Source: Cheilinus undulatus (lineage: Eukaryota > Chordata > Actinopteri > Labriformes > Labridae). From it: a stretch of 64,000 nt of DNA. The stretch is from the NCBI RefSeq assembly GCF_018320785.1, contig NC_054873.1, positions 34,004,196-34,068,195 of the forward strand, written 5' to 3'. Each line of letters starts with the position of its first letter. Position 1 is the stretch's first letter. Position numbers and translations under genes: made by a program. Under the pieces are notes generated by a model. That model was not told the DNA's origin and did not search any database. It saw only the letters and a list, made by a program, of their open reading frames with translations. Shown here in pieces: positions 37,401-48,232 of this stretch.

Positions 37401-38555
37401 TCAGTTTTCTATTGATTATCTGCTGCATCTTCTGTCTATCAGTGTGCACCCTTAGAAGAAGTTCTTAAATGTTCCATAAAAACAGTATTAACAGTCACAA
37501 TCATCACTTCAGCAGTCTGCCCATGCAGGTCAGTAGAGCAATGCCATTTGTTCAAATTCACTGACCAGCTGACGTGGAACTCGCCTGTGGTGTCTGCAAG
37601 GTTTTTTTTTCCCACAGTTTGCACGCATGCAGAGTTGTTGAAGTGGAAACTCAAAATAGCACATAGGTGTCACTTTGAGTGAGACCATAGTCTTCTAGTC
37701 CTGTCTATCCCCCAAGTGTGTGCTGACATAGGCTCCATGACCTTATAACCCTGCCTGCCCAAACTAGTCCTCTAAAAAAACAACACTGAAACTCTAAAAG
37801 ACATTTCATGAGCCACACAGCAGGGCCAAAGCCTCTCTGTCTCTCTACCACATGCAAAGAGCTTTACTATCTTCAGCGAATTGTGACACTGGTGCGCTTG
37901 TGAGCCTTTGACATCTATCATAAAGCCGCCATTCAGGCGGACAAAAAGGCTATTGATCCCTCTTCACTGAAATAATATTATCTCAACGGAAAACAAAGAA
38001 GGCCACTCTTTATTGAGAAAAGATTATAAAAGAACCACAGATGAACGGTGAATTCAGGTTCAGGCTAAGACTGAAGTGACTTAAACTGATAGTATTTTTC
38101 TAACTTAACTATACCCCGACTTGTATTATATTTGAACTGCTGCTGAAATGTGTTCATCCAGGAGTAAAAGAATGAGCTACATAAATGGATTGGTGACGAC
38201 TGACAGCAGAAAAATGAAAAAGACTTAGTCACCACCTCTGAGTGTACAAAAAATGCTGATGCTGCTGACTGAAATCCATTCACAGACATAAAAACAAAAA
38301 AAGAGTTCACAAGCTTTGCCTCACACAAGGCTTAGGCTACATCCGGTTGGCATCAGAGAGGGCGGGCAGATCAGGCAGCTCAAGAGTACAATCAAGAGCC
38401 TGAAAGCTTTCTCCAAATACAACTTCAGTTTTATCCACTAAAGACAAAGTGTGCAGAAAAATTCAGCTTTTCAAAGTGCAAAGCATACAGTTAAGAATTT
38501 TCCTCCATTTCATAACATAAGTACATGTTAAGAATACTTTTATTGCAAGCTGAAT
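34431..38555 (-). other. usp6nl: 5' UTR intron of the TBC gene, distal part
   Basis: No gene or clear transposon was recognised. The interval around 35,550-36,150 is somewhat GC-richer, with short open frames that lack splice context; it could be a regulatory element or old repeat, but nothing specific can be claimed. Confidence 0.35.
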
Positions 38556-38559
38556 TCCA

Positions 38560-40235
38560 TTAAAGCTGGGACGCTGTGTAAACTGTAAATGAGCACAGAA
38601 AGCAATGATTTTGAATATACTCTATTCACAACATAAACAATATATCAGATGCTGAAACTGAGACATTTTACCATTTCACAAAAAAATATGAGCTCATTTT
38701 GAATTTGATGGCAACACATCTAAAAAAGTAGGGGATGGGCAACAAAGGGCTGGAAAAGTAAGTGGTACTAATAAAAAAACAGCTGTAGCATTTCACATCT
38801 AATGAGGTCATTAGCAAATAATCAGTAGTAACATGACTGGGAATAAAGGAACATTTTAGAGAGGCAGAGTCTCTCAGAAGTAAAGATGGGCAGACAAAAT
38901 GCATCACCATAATCTATGGTGCATAACATCACCAAAACATTCAGAGAATTTCCAGAAGTTTCTGCTCAGTGGACAAGGCTGAATGTCAGTATTGGATGCT
39001 TGTGATCTTCGACCTATCAGGTGGCACTGCATTAAAAACAGGCATGATTCTGTACTGGAAATCCCTGCATGGGTTTGAGAACACTTCCAGAAATCATTGT
39101 CTGTCAACTAGGGCCGGACAAATAATTGATATTTTGATTAAATCGTAATATGTCCCACTTCAATTTTTAAAATCGCAGCGGGTGAAATACTTCTTTGACA
39201 TGAAATGTGTGACAAAAATACCAGTTTAAAACATTTTTTGCAGCAGAAATGTTATACTCTACACATCAACACATTCAGGTGTCATTTTAAAGAATAGTTT
39301 TAAAAAATCCTACTTTCCTTTTTCTTGTATGTTTGTCTTATAAAAGAGAAAGATGTGAAATCATCATTCCCTCCAACAAATCAAATATCGAATTTGCAAC
39401 AGTCAAAATACTTGCAATTACATACTTTTTCCAAACTGTTAAGCTCTATTCTAATCTACCAAACACTGTGTGTTGTAATTATAGAATGACCCATTGCTTG
39501 CTAGTTGAGAAACACAGAAGATGAGGAACTAAGAAAAATAATTGCACATTAAATTGCAATTTGATTATTTCACTGAATCATCCCGCTCCACTGCTAACAC
39601 AGTTCACCATGTCATCCACAAATGCAAACTGAAGCTGTATCATGCAAAGATGAAGCCATATGTGAACACGATCCAGAAACGTTGCGATCTTCTCTGTCCT
39701 GAAGCTCATTTGAAATCAGTTGATGAAAAATGGAAAACTGTTCTGTGGTCAGATGAGTCAAAATCTTAAATTCTTCTTGGAAACCAAAATCACCATGTCC
39801 TGAGGACTTTAGAGGAGGGGGACTTTCTAGCTTGTTATCAGTGCACAGTTTAAAAGTCTCTAGGCGTGGGCAGCTTACATCTGGAAGACACTATGAATGC
39901 TGAAAAGTAAAGGTTTCAGCCCAACATATGCTCCCATCCAGACAATATCTCTTTCAGAAAGACATTGCATATTTCAGCAAAGACAATACTAAACTACATA
40001 TCGCATCCATCACAACAGCACAGCTTTACAGTAGAAGAGTCTGAGTGTTCAACTGGCCTGCATGCAGTCCCAGACATTTACAGACTGTTGTAAAAAGAAG
40101 AGGGGATGCTACGTGATGGTGATGGTGCCTACTTTTCTGAGATGAGTTGCTGCCATCAAATTCCAAATGATATGATATAATGAAATTTTAATGAAATGAT
40201 AAATTTCACTGATTTACATTTTACACACATGCTCC
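38560..40235 (+). mobile_element. Tc1-like transposon relic (interrupted by a hAT MITE)
   Basis: The left end (AAGCTGGGACGCTGTGTAAA) and the following 200 bp match the long terminal repeat of a widespread teleost Tc1-like element. The central region reads as decayed transposase. After the nested insertion the frame resumes with 'KLYHAKMKPYV', 'HLKSVDEKWKTVLWSDES' and a later block resembling 'MLPSRR...LFQ'. Stops, deletions and frameshifts are frequent, and the catalytic DDE region is not intact in any frame. The right end (near 40235) is truncated relative to the family's long inverted terminus. The hAT MITE at 39109-39590 splits it. Confidence 0.8.
39109..39590. mobile_element. hAT-like MITE nested inside the Tc1 relic
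   Basis: The element starts TAGGGCCGGACAAATAATTG and ends in the inverse-like GAATCATCCCGCTCCA. Flanking 8-mers are CTGTCAAC (39101-39108) and CTGCTAAC (39591-39598), consistent with an 8-bp duplication with two later changes. Removing it reconnects the Tc1 transposase reading, which confirms insertion after the Tc1 copy arrived. No coding capacity. Confidence 0.75.
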
Positions 40236-41824
40236 AACACTGATCTAAAAGCTTAGAAGGGAATAAAATCATGTCAAAACGAGCAGTTATGTGAAAACAC
40301 AGTTAGATTTATTGGTAATGGCCTTCAGAGGAACACTTTTTATAGGTCAAATGGATAAGAATAGATTTTTTTAAGTTCCCTTGCTGAAATAATAAATAAA
40401 ACCATTTGACCAGAAGAAGAACACGGAGCTGAGAAGAACCCAGTGACAGAAATAAATACTGGGGTATGGCTGATTTTGCTCTCACATGCTTGTCATCATC
40501 ATATACATACACTGTATAGCTTCAGCGCTGTCACCTTTCCGTTGTGGGGCTTCCTCCTTCAACCACAAGCTATGTGACGCACTGTGACACGCACCAAAGA
40601 CTGAACATAGCAACAAAAAAAACAGAAAACACTCAAATTCTAGCTGATACAAAGCATTGTGTGTACATGCACAACCAAGCCAAAAGCTGTTTATAAGCCT
40701 GTTGACTGAAACACTGATAGTATTTTATGGTGTCAGTAGTAAGTATTCAGCTCTGCATGCTGAAACACAGCCTTACTCCCCAGAACATCCATCTTCTTAC
40801 AGACATGAATGCTGCATTCAAATTAATGAGAGTACATATATAAAATAACAGAAAACAGCAATAGTTTATCATTGGTTGCCCTTAACAACATGCACATCTG
40901 CTGCATCAACATAAAAACAAAAAAACACATGGAGGGGGGATAACAGTAAGACAATGACCACCAGACATCTGGCGGAGGATGAGAGCTAAATCCTGATGCA
41001 GATCTTTCAGACTGTGTAACCTCCCCCACCCCAATATGAAGCAGTGAAACGCCCGGCTAACCTTCCAGAGGGGACCACGCATGGCATGACATGACATACA
41101 GACCAGTGACTGGCCTACTTCTGGAGAAGCTGGGGCATCTGTGGTCTCTACAGTGAGCTATGCGGGGTAAAAAACCCTACTTCATCTGTTACAATGGCTT
41201 TATCTGCCTTTGGATTGAAATTATACCAATCGTGAGAATGTTCCCTGTTTAGGTCCGATACCTGAAATTTCTGCAATAAGTCAAAGGAGGAACCGGATGT
41301 CATGTGTGAAACAGATTGAGACACTACTAACAAACGGGAAGCGCATAGTGTATACTTGAGTGGATAATCAGAAAATTGAAGACATAGGTGGAACCAATCA
41401 CGGGCACGCTGTACGTGGTTTCAGTGCAATAAACATCCAGAAAGCCTGTCAAGAGTGATGCAAACTGAGAAATTCCCCGAGAGAAGTGCTCTCTCACTGT
41501 TCTCACCGGACAGTGTTAAGTAAACTGGTCATGTCCTCTTACAGTAAAAGGTAGCTGTTCAAAGAAAATGAAGCCATTTAATTTCTGCCACTCACTACGT
41601 GCTAGCACGCGCTTGAGAAGCCCTGACAGAATTGGTTCCATTACTGTCGTGTAGTGGGCTTTAAGTTGTAAAAAAGAAAACAAAAGGAGGGAACAAAGAG
41701 ATCCTAGTGAGGAGTATTTTATGGCCACGCACATTTTAATGGTTTCCGTCGTAAATAATAGTGAAGCGTGTGGGGAGTACAAAGTGTAGTGGAGACGCTG
41801 TCGTGTACCGGCCTCGCTGATTAC

Positions 41825-41990
41825 CTTTCTGGCTAGTTTCCCGTCTTCTTCTTCTTCCACTTCTGCGGAGCTTCTGTACCTACAAGCAGAAACAAATTCC
41901 TCTATTCTCATTCTCTCCCTCTCTGTCCAGGGGAGCCGTCCGTCACCCAAACGCTGTCACTTTACCAAAGGCTCGTCCCCGACTATCGAC
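41825..41990 (-). other. usp6nl: Noncoding first exon (5' UTR) of the TBC gene
   Basis: On the minus strand the GC-rich sequence runs into AGAAAG|GTAATC, giving a donor at 41825/41824. It lies just inside the CpG-rich promoter. A short upstream ORF starts at ATG 41911-41909 and is open to the donor. Spliced directly to the coding exon at 26361, it would read ILT and stop at a TGA overlapping the main start codon. The 5' boundary of the exon is not defined. Confidence 0.5.
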
Positions 41991-42140
41991 TAGCTTCGCT
42001 AAAATCGATGCTGGTTAAACGGAGTCACATCCCCCCTGAGCTCAGCTCCACATGCCGCGAGCTGGCTGCTGCAGCTGTCTGGCACGCGGCACACCAGTGA
42101 CAGTACGACGCACGCGCACGAGCATCAGCGGGAGGCGCGG
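41990..42140. promoter_or_regulatory. usp6nl: CpG-rich (possibly bidirectional) promoter of the TBC gene
   Basis: A dense run of CpGs with GCGGGAGGCGCGG, ACGCACGCGCACG and TGCCGCGAGC stands out from an AT-rich background. The TBC gene's 5' UTR exon lies on one side (minus strand). A short plus-strand stretch ending in a strong donor (AAGAAG|GTAAGA at 42199) lies on the other, suggesting divergent initiation. Confidence 0.6.
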
Positions 42141-42199
42141 CTCTCAGACCGAAAGTTTGAACATGGGTTCCGTGTTAGCAGGAACTAGCTAAAAAGAAG
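42141..42199 (+). other. Candidate divergent first exon
   Basis: Plus-strand sequence directly after the CpG island ends in AAGAAG|GTAAGA, a near-ideal donor. It contains only a nine-codon ORF beginning at 42162. It could be the first exon of a divergent noncoding transcript or a distal 5' UTR exon of cpt1a, whose main first exon lies 6 kb downstream. Confidence 0.35.
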
Positions 42200-42509
42200 G
42201 TAAGACCTTATACTTACGTTGTTTTTTTTTTTTTTACAACGTGATACTTAATTTTCAAAAGCGTGAGCGTTTGTGTTATTGGTCCTTTCTTTGGTAGATG
42301 TTTGAAGCCGCGGTTTCGGTTGCTATTTGCAGGCATATGTCCAACTTGGTGATAGTCACGATTGAAAATGCAAAACCGACCTTTTTTTGCTAGCTGGGCG
42401 CATTTAATTTGTTTAGTTAATCAAATTAACCACAAACAAGTGTTTAGCTCCAAATTGAAGCCTTTCAAACAAATATAATGTGCAAACTCGGATTTTAAAA
42501 CTGTCATTC

Positions 42510-42524
42510 TGCGCCCTCTGGTGG
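42510..42524 (-). promoter_or_regulatory. CTCF-like motif
   Basis: Minus-strand CCACCAGAGGGCGCA matches the CTCF core consensus (CCASYAGRKGGCRC) at every core position. It sits about 400 bp from the CpG-rich promoter, between the divergent TBC and cpt1a genes. Confidence 0.6.
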
Positions 42525-42784
42525 ATAAAACCGAGACAAGTGATGTCACAGTATTAGATGCTTTTCTTTGAACTTCGTCTATCACTGCTTTTTTTTCGGG
42601 TTTTTATGTTACCTCTTGACAGGTGAGAGCCTTAATGTCTACATTAACAAATGTTTTCTGTCATCAGATACATTGTTTGAACAATGCCCAATTCAGGTCA
42701 AACAGACCTGCCTCCTGAAATCTGAAAAAGTCACTCTAATTTTGAGAAGTATTTGTTCACCTTATTTAACCCTTATCAATCAGT

Positions 42785-43065
42785 AGGCTAAATCAAACTT
42801 TATTTATGTAGCACCTTTCAGGTAAGTTTAACTTCAATTTAAAATGCTTTATAAAACAATAAAATGTGAATGACAGAATAGTAGAATGATAAAAGGACAG
42901 AGAGACCAATGCGCCCCAATATGAACCTAATAAAATAACAATCAAAAGACGTGTGAATGTGATAAAAGATTGATTAAAAAAATCTTAAATGATTAAAACA
43001 AAAGATATGGGGTTTTTAATGATAACTATACAAATATTAAGCATTACATTAAGACAAGACTAAAT
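42785..43065. repeat. Dispersed teleost repeat ('tttatttatgtagcacctttca' type)
   Basis: Starts with the CTTTATTTATGTAGCACC-type sequence that recurs in fish genomes, followed by AT-rich decayed body. Probably the tail of a non-LTR element; class uncertain. A second repeat of this kind occurs near 47325. Confidence 0.45.
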
Positions 43066-43205
43066 AGATAGGTTATAGCATTTATGTTTTTACGCATTTT
43101 ACATTCATCCCATGGAATTCAGAACTGTAGATTTTGAACAAAAAGAAAAAATGAGACAACCAAACAAATGTTTTAAGAATAGTGTCCTTAGCATGTTTTT
43201 GTAAC

Positions 43206-43860
43206 TACAAGTGCATCTCAGTAAATTAAAATATCATCAAAAAGTTGATTTATGTCAGTAATTAAATTCATAAATGAAACATATATATATATATATATAT
43301 GTTCATTACACACAGACTAATATATCAAGTGTTTATTTCTTTTTAATTTTGATAGATATGGATTGTAGATAATGAAAACCCCAAATTCTGTATCTCAGAA
43401 AATTAGGATATTGCTTTAATCTAAATTAAAAAGAATTGAATATATAAATGTTGGACTACTGAAAAGTATGAACATGTACAGCACTCGGTACTTGGTTAGA
43501 TCTCCTTTTGCATAAATTACTGCAGCGATGCAGCGTGGCATGGAGACGATCAGTCTGTGGCACTGCTGAAGTGTTATAGAAGTCCAGGTCACTTTGATTG
43601 TGGCCTTCAGCACCAGTGTTATTTCGTCTACTAAAACTATGATGTACATTCAAAATCCGTGATATTTCTCCTCTGTAGGCAAATCTGACAAAAAGCAATG
43701 CAGCTGTATCTCTGCAGCTGTATTTCTGCGTTGCTGGGTCTGGTGTCTCGCATCTTCCTCCTCACAATACCCCATAGATTCTCTACGGGGTTGAGGTCAG
43801 GTTAGTTTGCTGGCCAATCAAGCACAGGGATACCACTGTTCCTAGCAGTTTAGTAGGATA
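43206..43860 (-). mobile_element. Tc1-like transposon, 3' half
   Basis: The end TACAAGTGCATCTCAGTAAA at 43206 is the well-known terminus of a teleost Tc1-like family. Read on the minus strand, the block at about 43830-43750 gives the transposase C-terminal signature 'GIPVLDWPAN..DLNPVENLWGIV', which contains the final Glu of the DDE triad. Frames are broken and the 5' half of the element is missing. An (AT)n tract at 43280-43300 interrupts the terminal region. Confidence 0.75.
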
Positions 43861-43924
43861 GGAGGTGAAGACCCCTGTTTAAACAGATAAGTCATTGAAA
43901 AACTGAATATGTTCTCCTCAAATT

Positions 43925-45100
43925 TTACTTATCACTGGATTTAAGTCATATAAACTTAAAACAAAAAGTAAGGCAATTTGTGTTTGGTAGATTATTTTTT
44001 CATTGTAACAATGCTTCTTGGCAATAAATTTTATACCGTTGGAAAGCCTGTTTATTACCCTTTTAAATGATGCCACATTTGTAAGGATCATCCATTTGTG
44101 GGATGAGCAGCAGAGCTGAGTATGTGGGTTACGCCCATGAAAAATGTGCCAGATCTTCTCTGCCAATGCCAAACAGCTGATTCTGCCATTGACTCTTGTT
44201 GGTGTTTGGTGGATTGGATGATTGAAGTTTGAAGAAACAAGACATATTGACAATTTAATAATATTTATTTAACAAACAGAAGCCTCAGTAGTGTGTGGAA
44301 AAACCATACACACCCACAACAGCCTGGCTCCTCCTCCTCATGCCGGTCAGCACCCTGGTCACACACTGCTGTGGGATGGCATCCCAGTCTTCAACCAGCA
44401 TTTGTCGCAAGTCAGCCAACATGGTTGTGTTGGTCACTCTGGCATGAACAGCACGCCAAAGCTGATCCCACAAGTGTACAATGGGGTTAAGGCCAGGACT
44501 GCTGGCAGGCCATTCCATCCTCTCCACTCCCAAATTCTGGAGGTAGTCTCTGATAAACCCCACTCTGTGGGGGCGAGTGTTGTCATCTTGGAGGATAGAG
44601 TTCTTGCTGACAGGGTGAGAAACAGTATTATTGGGGTGTTCTCTTCTCCGGACATCCTCTTTGCGGTCTGTCTCTGACATTCCCCGTTATATGGAACTTG
44701 GCCTTCAGTTTGGAGATGGTATTAGGGTTCACTTCAAACAATGTCGCGACTTGGTTTTGTGAAACACCAGCTTGAAGTTGCCCAACCGATGGGCCCTATC
44801 CAGATCAGTCAAACGTGACATGCCGATTCTTGAAGCAGACATCTACTGACCACTGTAGCAGGGCCCATGCTCACAGGTGCTGCCAATCAAGCACCGAAAC
44901 CCACATACTCAGCTCTGCTGCTCATCCCGCAAATGGATGATCCTCACAAATGTGGCATCATTTAAAAGGGTAATAGACAGGCTTTCCAACGATATAAGAT
45001 TTATTACCAAGAAGCATTGTTACAAAGAAATAATGTACCAAACAAAAATTTCCTTCCTTTTTGTTTTAAGTTTAGTTGTGTTAAGGTGTAACATAAGGAA
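43925..45100 (-). mobile_element. Tc1/mariner-superfamily element with about 175-190 bp inverted termini
   Basis: Long inverted repeats pair about 43940-44132 with about 44896-45085, including the stretch GGATGAGCAGCAGAGCTGAG. Between them, the minus-strand frame 44680-44285 encodes a transposase C-terminus: 'LQDDNTRPH', then 'WPASSPGLNPIVHLWD' and 'ARVTNTTMLADLRQ'. The catalytic Glu, normally in 'PDLNPIEHLWD', is replaced by Val and the adjacent Asp by Gly. The N-terminal half is missing, so the copy is inactive. Confidence 0.8.
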
Positions 45101-45114
45101 CAAGCAATATTAAA

Positions 45115-46700
45115 AATACATACAAAACACCATGAAATTAAGTATGAAGGGACTTTCTTTCTCTGAACATTGACTGTGCCTAAGGGTTGGATCAGATGAT
45201 CATATTCATGATCATGCTACCCTGTCCAGGCTTCCCTGTGAACACACCACAGTCAGGATTTTGCAGAGAGAATTGCCAATAGTTGCTCACAGTTTCCATT
45301 TATAGAACTTGCTCTTTTAGTCTGTTAGAGACATAACTGTATAAGTACATGCTGACCCTTGTTGGGTAAATACCAAGAATGCACAACCATGTAAGACTTT
45401 GTTTAAAACATGAACATGAAAACTGTGCTGGTGTCACAAATTCAACTTGCTTCTTTTGTGAGGGTCCTTGAGTTGTGCATGTAAGCCTCTTATCCCACTG
45501 TCAACACTCACTACTAAAAACAGCAGCTCTGAAAGGTGTATTTCCAGATTTTCCTGACAGTGTTTAGATCAGCCAGTTTGACTTGTACTGCCATCAACTC
45601 TCTTACCACATTAATGATGACTGTTCAGTTTTGTTGAGTGAACAGCCTAGTGAACGCAGCCTTCATTATTAGACACCTGTTCTGTCCCTCCTTTGTCAGA
45701 GTGTCATCTTTGAAAAGGTCTATAGGTGGATAAATACGTGTGATGTGTAGCTGACAAAAAGCATGTAAAGCTCTACAAGTTTCTCCACATATTTAGGGTT
45801 CATTAGACATGTTAGAGGTTGGAGTTTGGCGTGACAGTGCTAGGAGTTTAGGGAGGTCATTATAATTCATATAGGGGTTTCAACTTCAAGGTGCAAGAAA
45901 GCAGAAACTTAAGAAAGTGGTCTTAAAGCTTGGTTTTGGTACATTTTAAGAAAATGCACATATGGCTCACATTGCATATGCTTCAGTCATAAAAGTAGAC
46001 GGTGGTGAGAAAACCAGTTATTAATACATCAGTGTAAAGCAACAGAAACAATATTTCTGTTTACTGTAGGTCATTCTTATTTTAATATTGTATATAAATA
46101 CATATAAAATACTGATTTTAAATAATAATATTTTTATTATGCTTTACTACATACAGTGTCTTTACCATCCATAGTAATTAATGAACAGGATCATATTTTG
46201 CATTAGCAATAATAGCAGTATGAATAGTCTGCAGGTGAACAAAAGTCTCTCAGTATTGTAAATGTTTTTTTACCATTCCTGATTGAAAGGACTCACAAAG
46301 AATAATTTTTCCAGTATATTTATGTTTAGAAAAAAGTAATCAAAGATTTGAAGGGGCAAAAGTGAGTCAGATTGTGTTTAATTCATCTGTGATCATGACA
46401 GGCACTATTGATGACCTGTTCTGCATTTTGCTTGCAACAAGCCCACAGGGCAAACCTCAGTGAATGTTTTCACTTTAATATGTTGACATCTTATATGTTC
46501 CCCAGGTCGTTTTGCTCGAGGACCGGACTTGATGTCTCCTATGAATTTGTACAGTAACATAGCATGCAGGAGTTTACTTGCAATGTTAGATGAACTTAAC
46601 CCTCTCTGAATGTCTGTCCTGTGAAACAGACAGAGAAGTCATTCATCTTTTTATTAATAAGCAACCTCTTAACAGTACTGTGAGCGATATGAGCAAAACT
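45115..46700. other. Intergenic sequence, no gene seen
   Basis: AT-rich intergenic DNA between the mariner relic and the first copy of the composite repeat. No recognisable frame, RNA gene or repeat end was identified. Confidence 0.4.
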
Positions 46701-46709
46701 TGTGCATCT

Positions 46710-47305
46710 TTTTGTAATGCCAAAGTGACCTGAAAAATATCAGTTTTACCTGACCTGTTAATTTGAATAAACCACTACATTCTCTTGCAGCAGATTTGAT
46801 TAAAGCGGATGCTTAGAGCTGATTTTTTTCTTCCGAGTTGTAAAGCTTTGATATTTTTTATGGGTCGACCAATTATCAACCTGACCTACTACTGACGATA
46901 TTTGGCATTTGGATGATTTTCGGTATCAGCATTTTGTTTACAGATAATGAAAAAAAAAAAAAATCAAAAAGTGCACAACAAGGTGTGTCTTCTCTTGTGG
47001 CTTTATTTTCCTTCTGCACGATCTCACCAAATGTCCTGCATGTAACCCAATCTGATTGGCTAGATGTCACATGAGTGCCAGCCAATCAACACCTAAGTCC
47101 GGGTGTCACTGGCACTGTCAGAGTATGGCATCACTTCCTGTTTACCTGCTGGTACTATGTTGCTCTGTGCTGTTTCTCATGCTGATAGAGCTCTGGCTGT
47201 TTATTTTTCCTTCAGTTAATGATTTTTCAATTTTACTTTTGTCATATTAAGTACATTTTGTATGTTTTGATAAATTGTTTTCACAATATTGGTTATCGGC
47301 CTCGT
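46710..47305 (+). repeat. Composite dispersed repeat, copy 1
   Basis: Matches 50955-51976 in the same orientation along most of its length. Shared anchors are 'AATGCCAAAGTGACC' near 46718, 'GTAAAGCTTTGATATTTT' near 46840, 'ACAGATAATG' near 46940, and 'GCATCACTTCCTGTTTA' near 47128. An internal hAT-like end (GGGTCGACCAATTATCAA) begins at about 46861. About 150 bp of homology lies to the left of that end. The right terminus is lost into the next repeat. Confidence 0.75.
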
Positions 47306-47321
47306 CAACTGCATATAAGGA

Positions 47322-47440
47322 AAGGCAAGTTTATTTGTGCAGCACGTTTCAGCAACAAGGCAATTCAAAATCCTTCACACAAGACATGAAAACACAATGA
47401 CAAGGGGCAAAAGAAACACAACAGAAACATTTAGAAAAAA
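47322..47440 (+). repeat. Dispersed teleost repeat ('aaggcaagtttatttgtgcagcac' type)
   Basis: The sequence GGCAAGTTTATTTGTGCAGCAC followed by TTTCAGCAACAAGGCAATTC is a frequently repeated teleost element, probably the 3' part of a non-LTR retrotransposon or SINE. It abuts the truncated end of composite repeat copy 1. Confidence 0.55.
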
Positions 47441-48052
47441 AATGACTAAAACAATCAATAAAACCCACAGAAGATTACAAAAAACATCACAACATGATGT
47501 CTGTGGTGGATCTCTCGTCTCCCTACTGCCACCTGACCCTATCTAAATTCATTTGTTCAGGACTTGTGTTACATTTGATTATTCTCTCAAGCAAAGTATC
47601 AAGGCATGGAGAGGCTGGACAAATCTGCTCCATATGATTTCCTGTTTTATTATGATAACTGGAGGGTTGCAAATGCATGCAACTGCTTTATTATAGTGTA
47701 TTTTTTTCATCAATTAAATTTAGAGCCTTTATTTTTTTCCTACCAAAAATTTAATAAACTAATATACACTGGATTTTTATAGTCATTATGTAGATATTTT
47801 GCTTAGAATTACATTTTCCTCAAAATGCATTGTATCTATCATACTATAACAAAACACAGTCTAAATTCTACAGGATTTGAACTATTCCACATTCCCTTAT
47901 TAGACTGAATCTTATTTTGTTCTGTATATAGGGCCTATACCGTACACATGGGGCACATAGAGTACTTGGTACATCGTGTCTGTTTCCACACTCTTGTCTC
48001 TGCATTTCTTACCTGATGTCCTCATAAAACCCCGTCATAACCACATTAGGCC

Positions 48053-48066
48053 TCAAGGGGGCGCTG
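48053..48066 (+). promoter_or_regulatory. Second CTCF-like motif upstream of cpt1a
   Basis: CAAGGGGGCGCTGC contains the AGGGGGCGCT core of CTCF sites. The 5' part of the consensus is weaker than in the 42,510 site. It is about 60-170 bp upstream of the presumed cpt1a first exon. Confidence 0.4.
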
Positions 48067-48119
48067 CTCCTATTAGGACGCTTTCTGAAGACCACTAAAA
48101 GAGGCTGTCCTTGTGTACA

Positions 48120-48232
48120 AGTCTGTGCTCCCATTCATGCAGAGTGTAAAGCAGTCCCCGCCGACAGGCTAGCCGTGTCTCATCCTCGTCTAAACAGAAA
48201 GCCCAGCTTCCTTGGACTGATAGAAAGGGCCG
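48120..48232 (+). other. cpt1a: cpt1a noncoding first exon
   Basis: A locally GC-rich stretch ends in GGGCCG|GTGAGT, a consensus donor at 48232/48233. The next in-phase acceptor to a plausible exon is at 54033/54034, 24 bp before the CPT1 start codon. Mammalian CPT1A also has a noncoding exon 1 and a long first intron. The transcription start is a guess. Confidence 0.55.

Noticed and set aside
41516-41950. 144-codon minus-strand frame as an N-terminal extension of the TBC protein
   Set aside because: Its apparent start is TTG, not ATG, and splicing at the visible donor puts it out of frame with the next exon. Only a short uORF remains possible.
44877-45113. Plus-strand frame with near-identical residues to a minus-strand frame at 44253-43918
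   Set aside because: The similarity comes from the inverted terminal repeats of the mariner relic, not from a duplicated protein gene.
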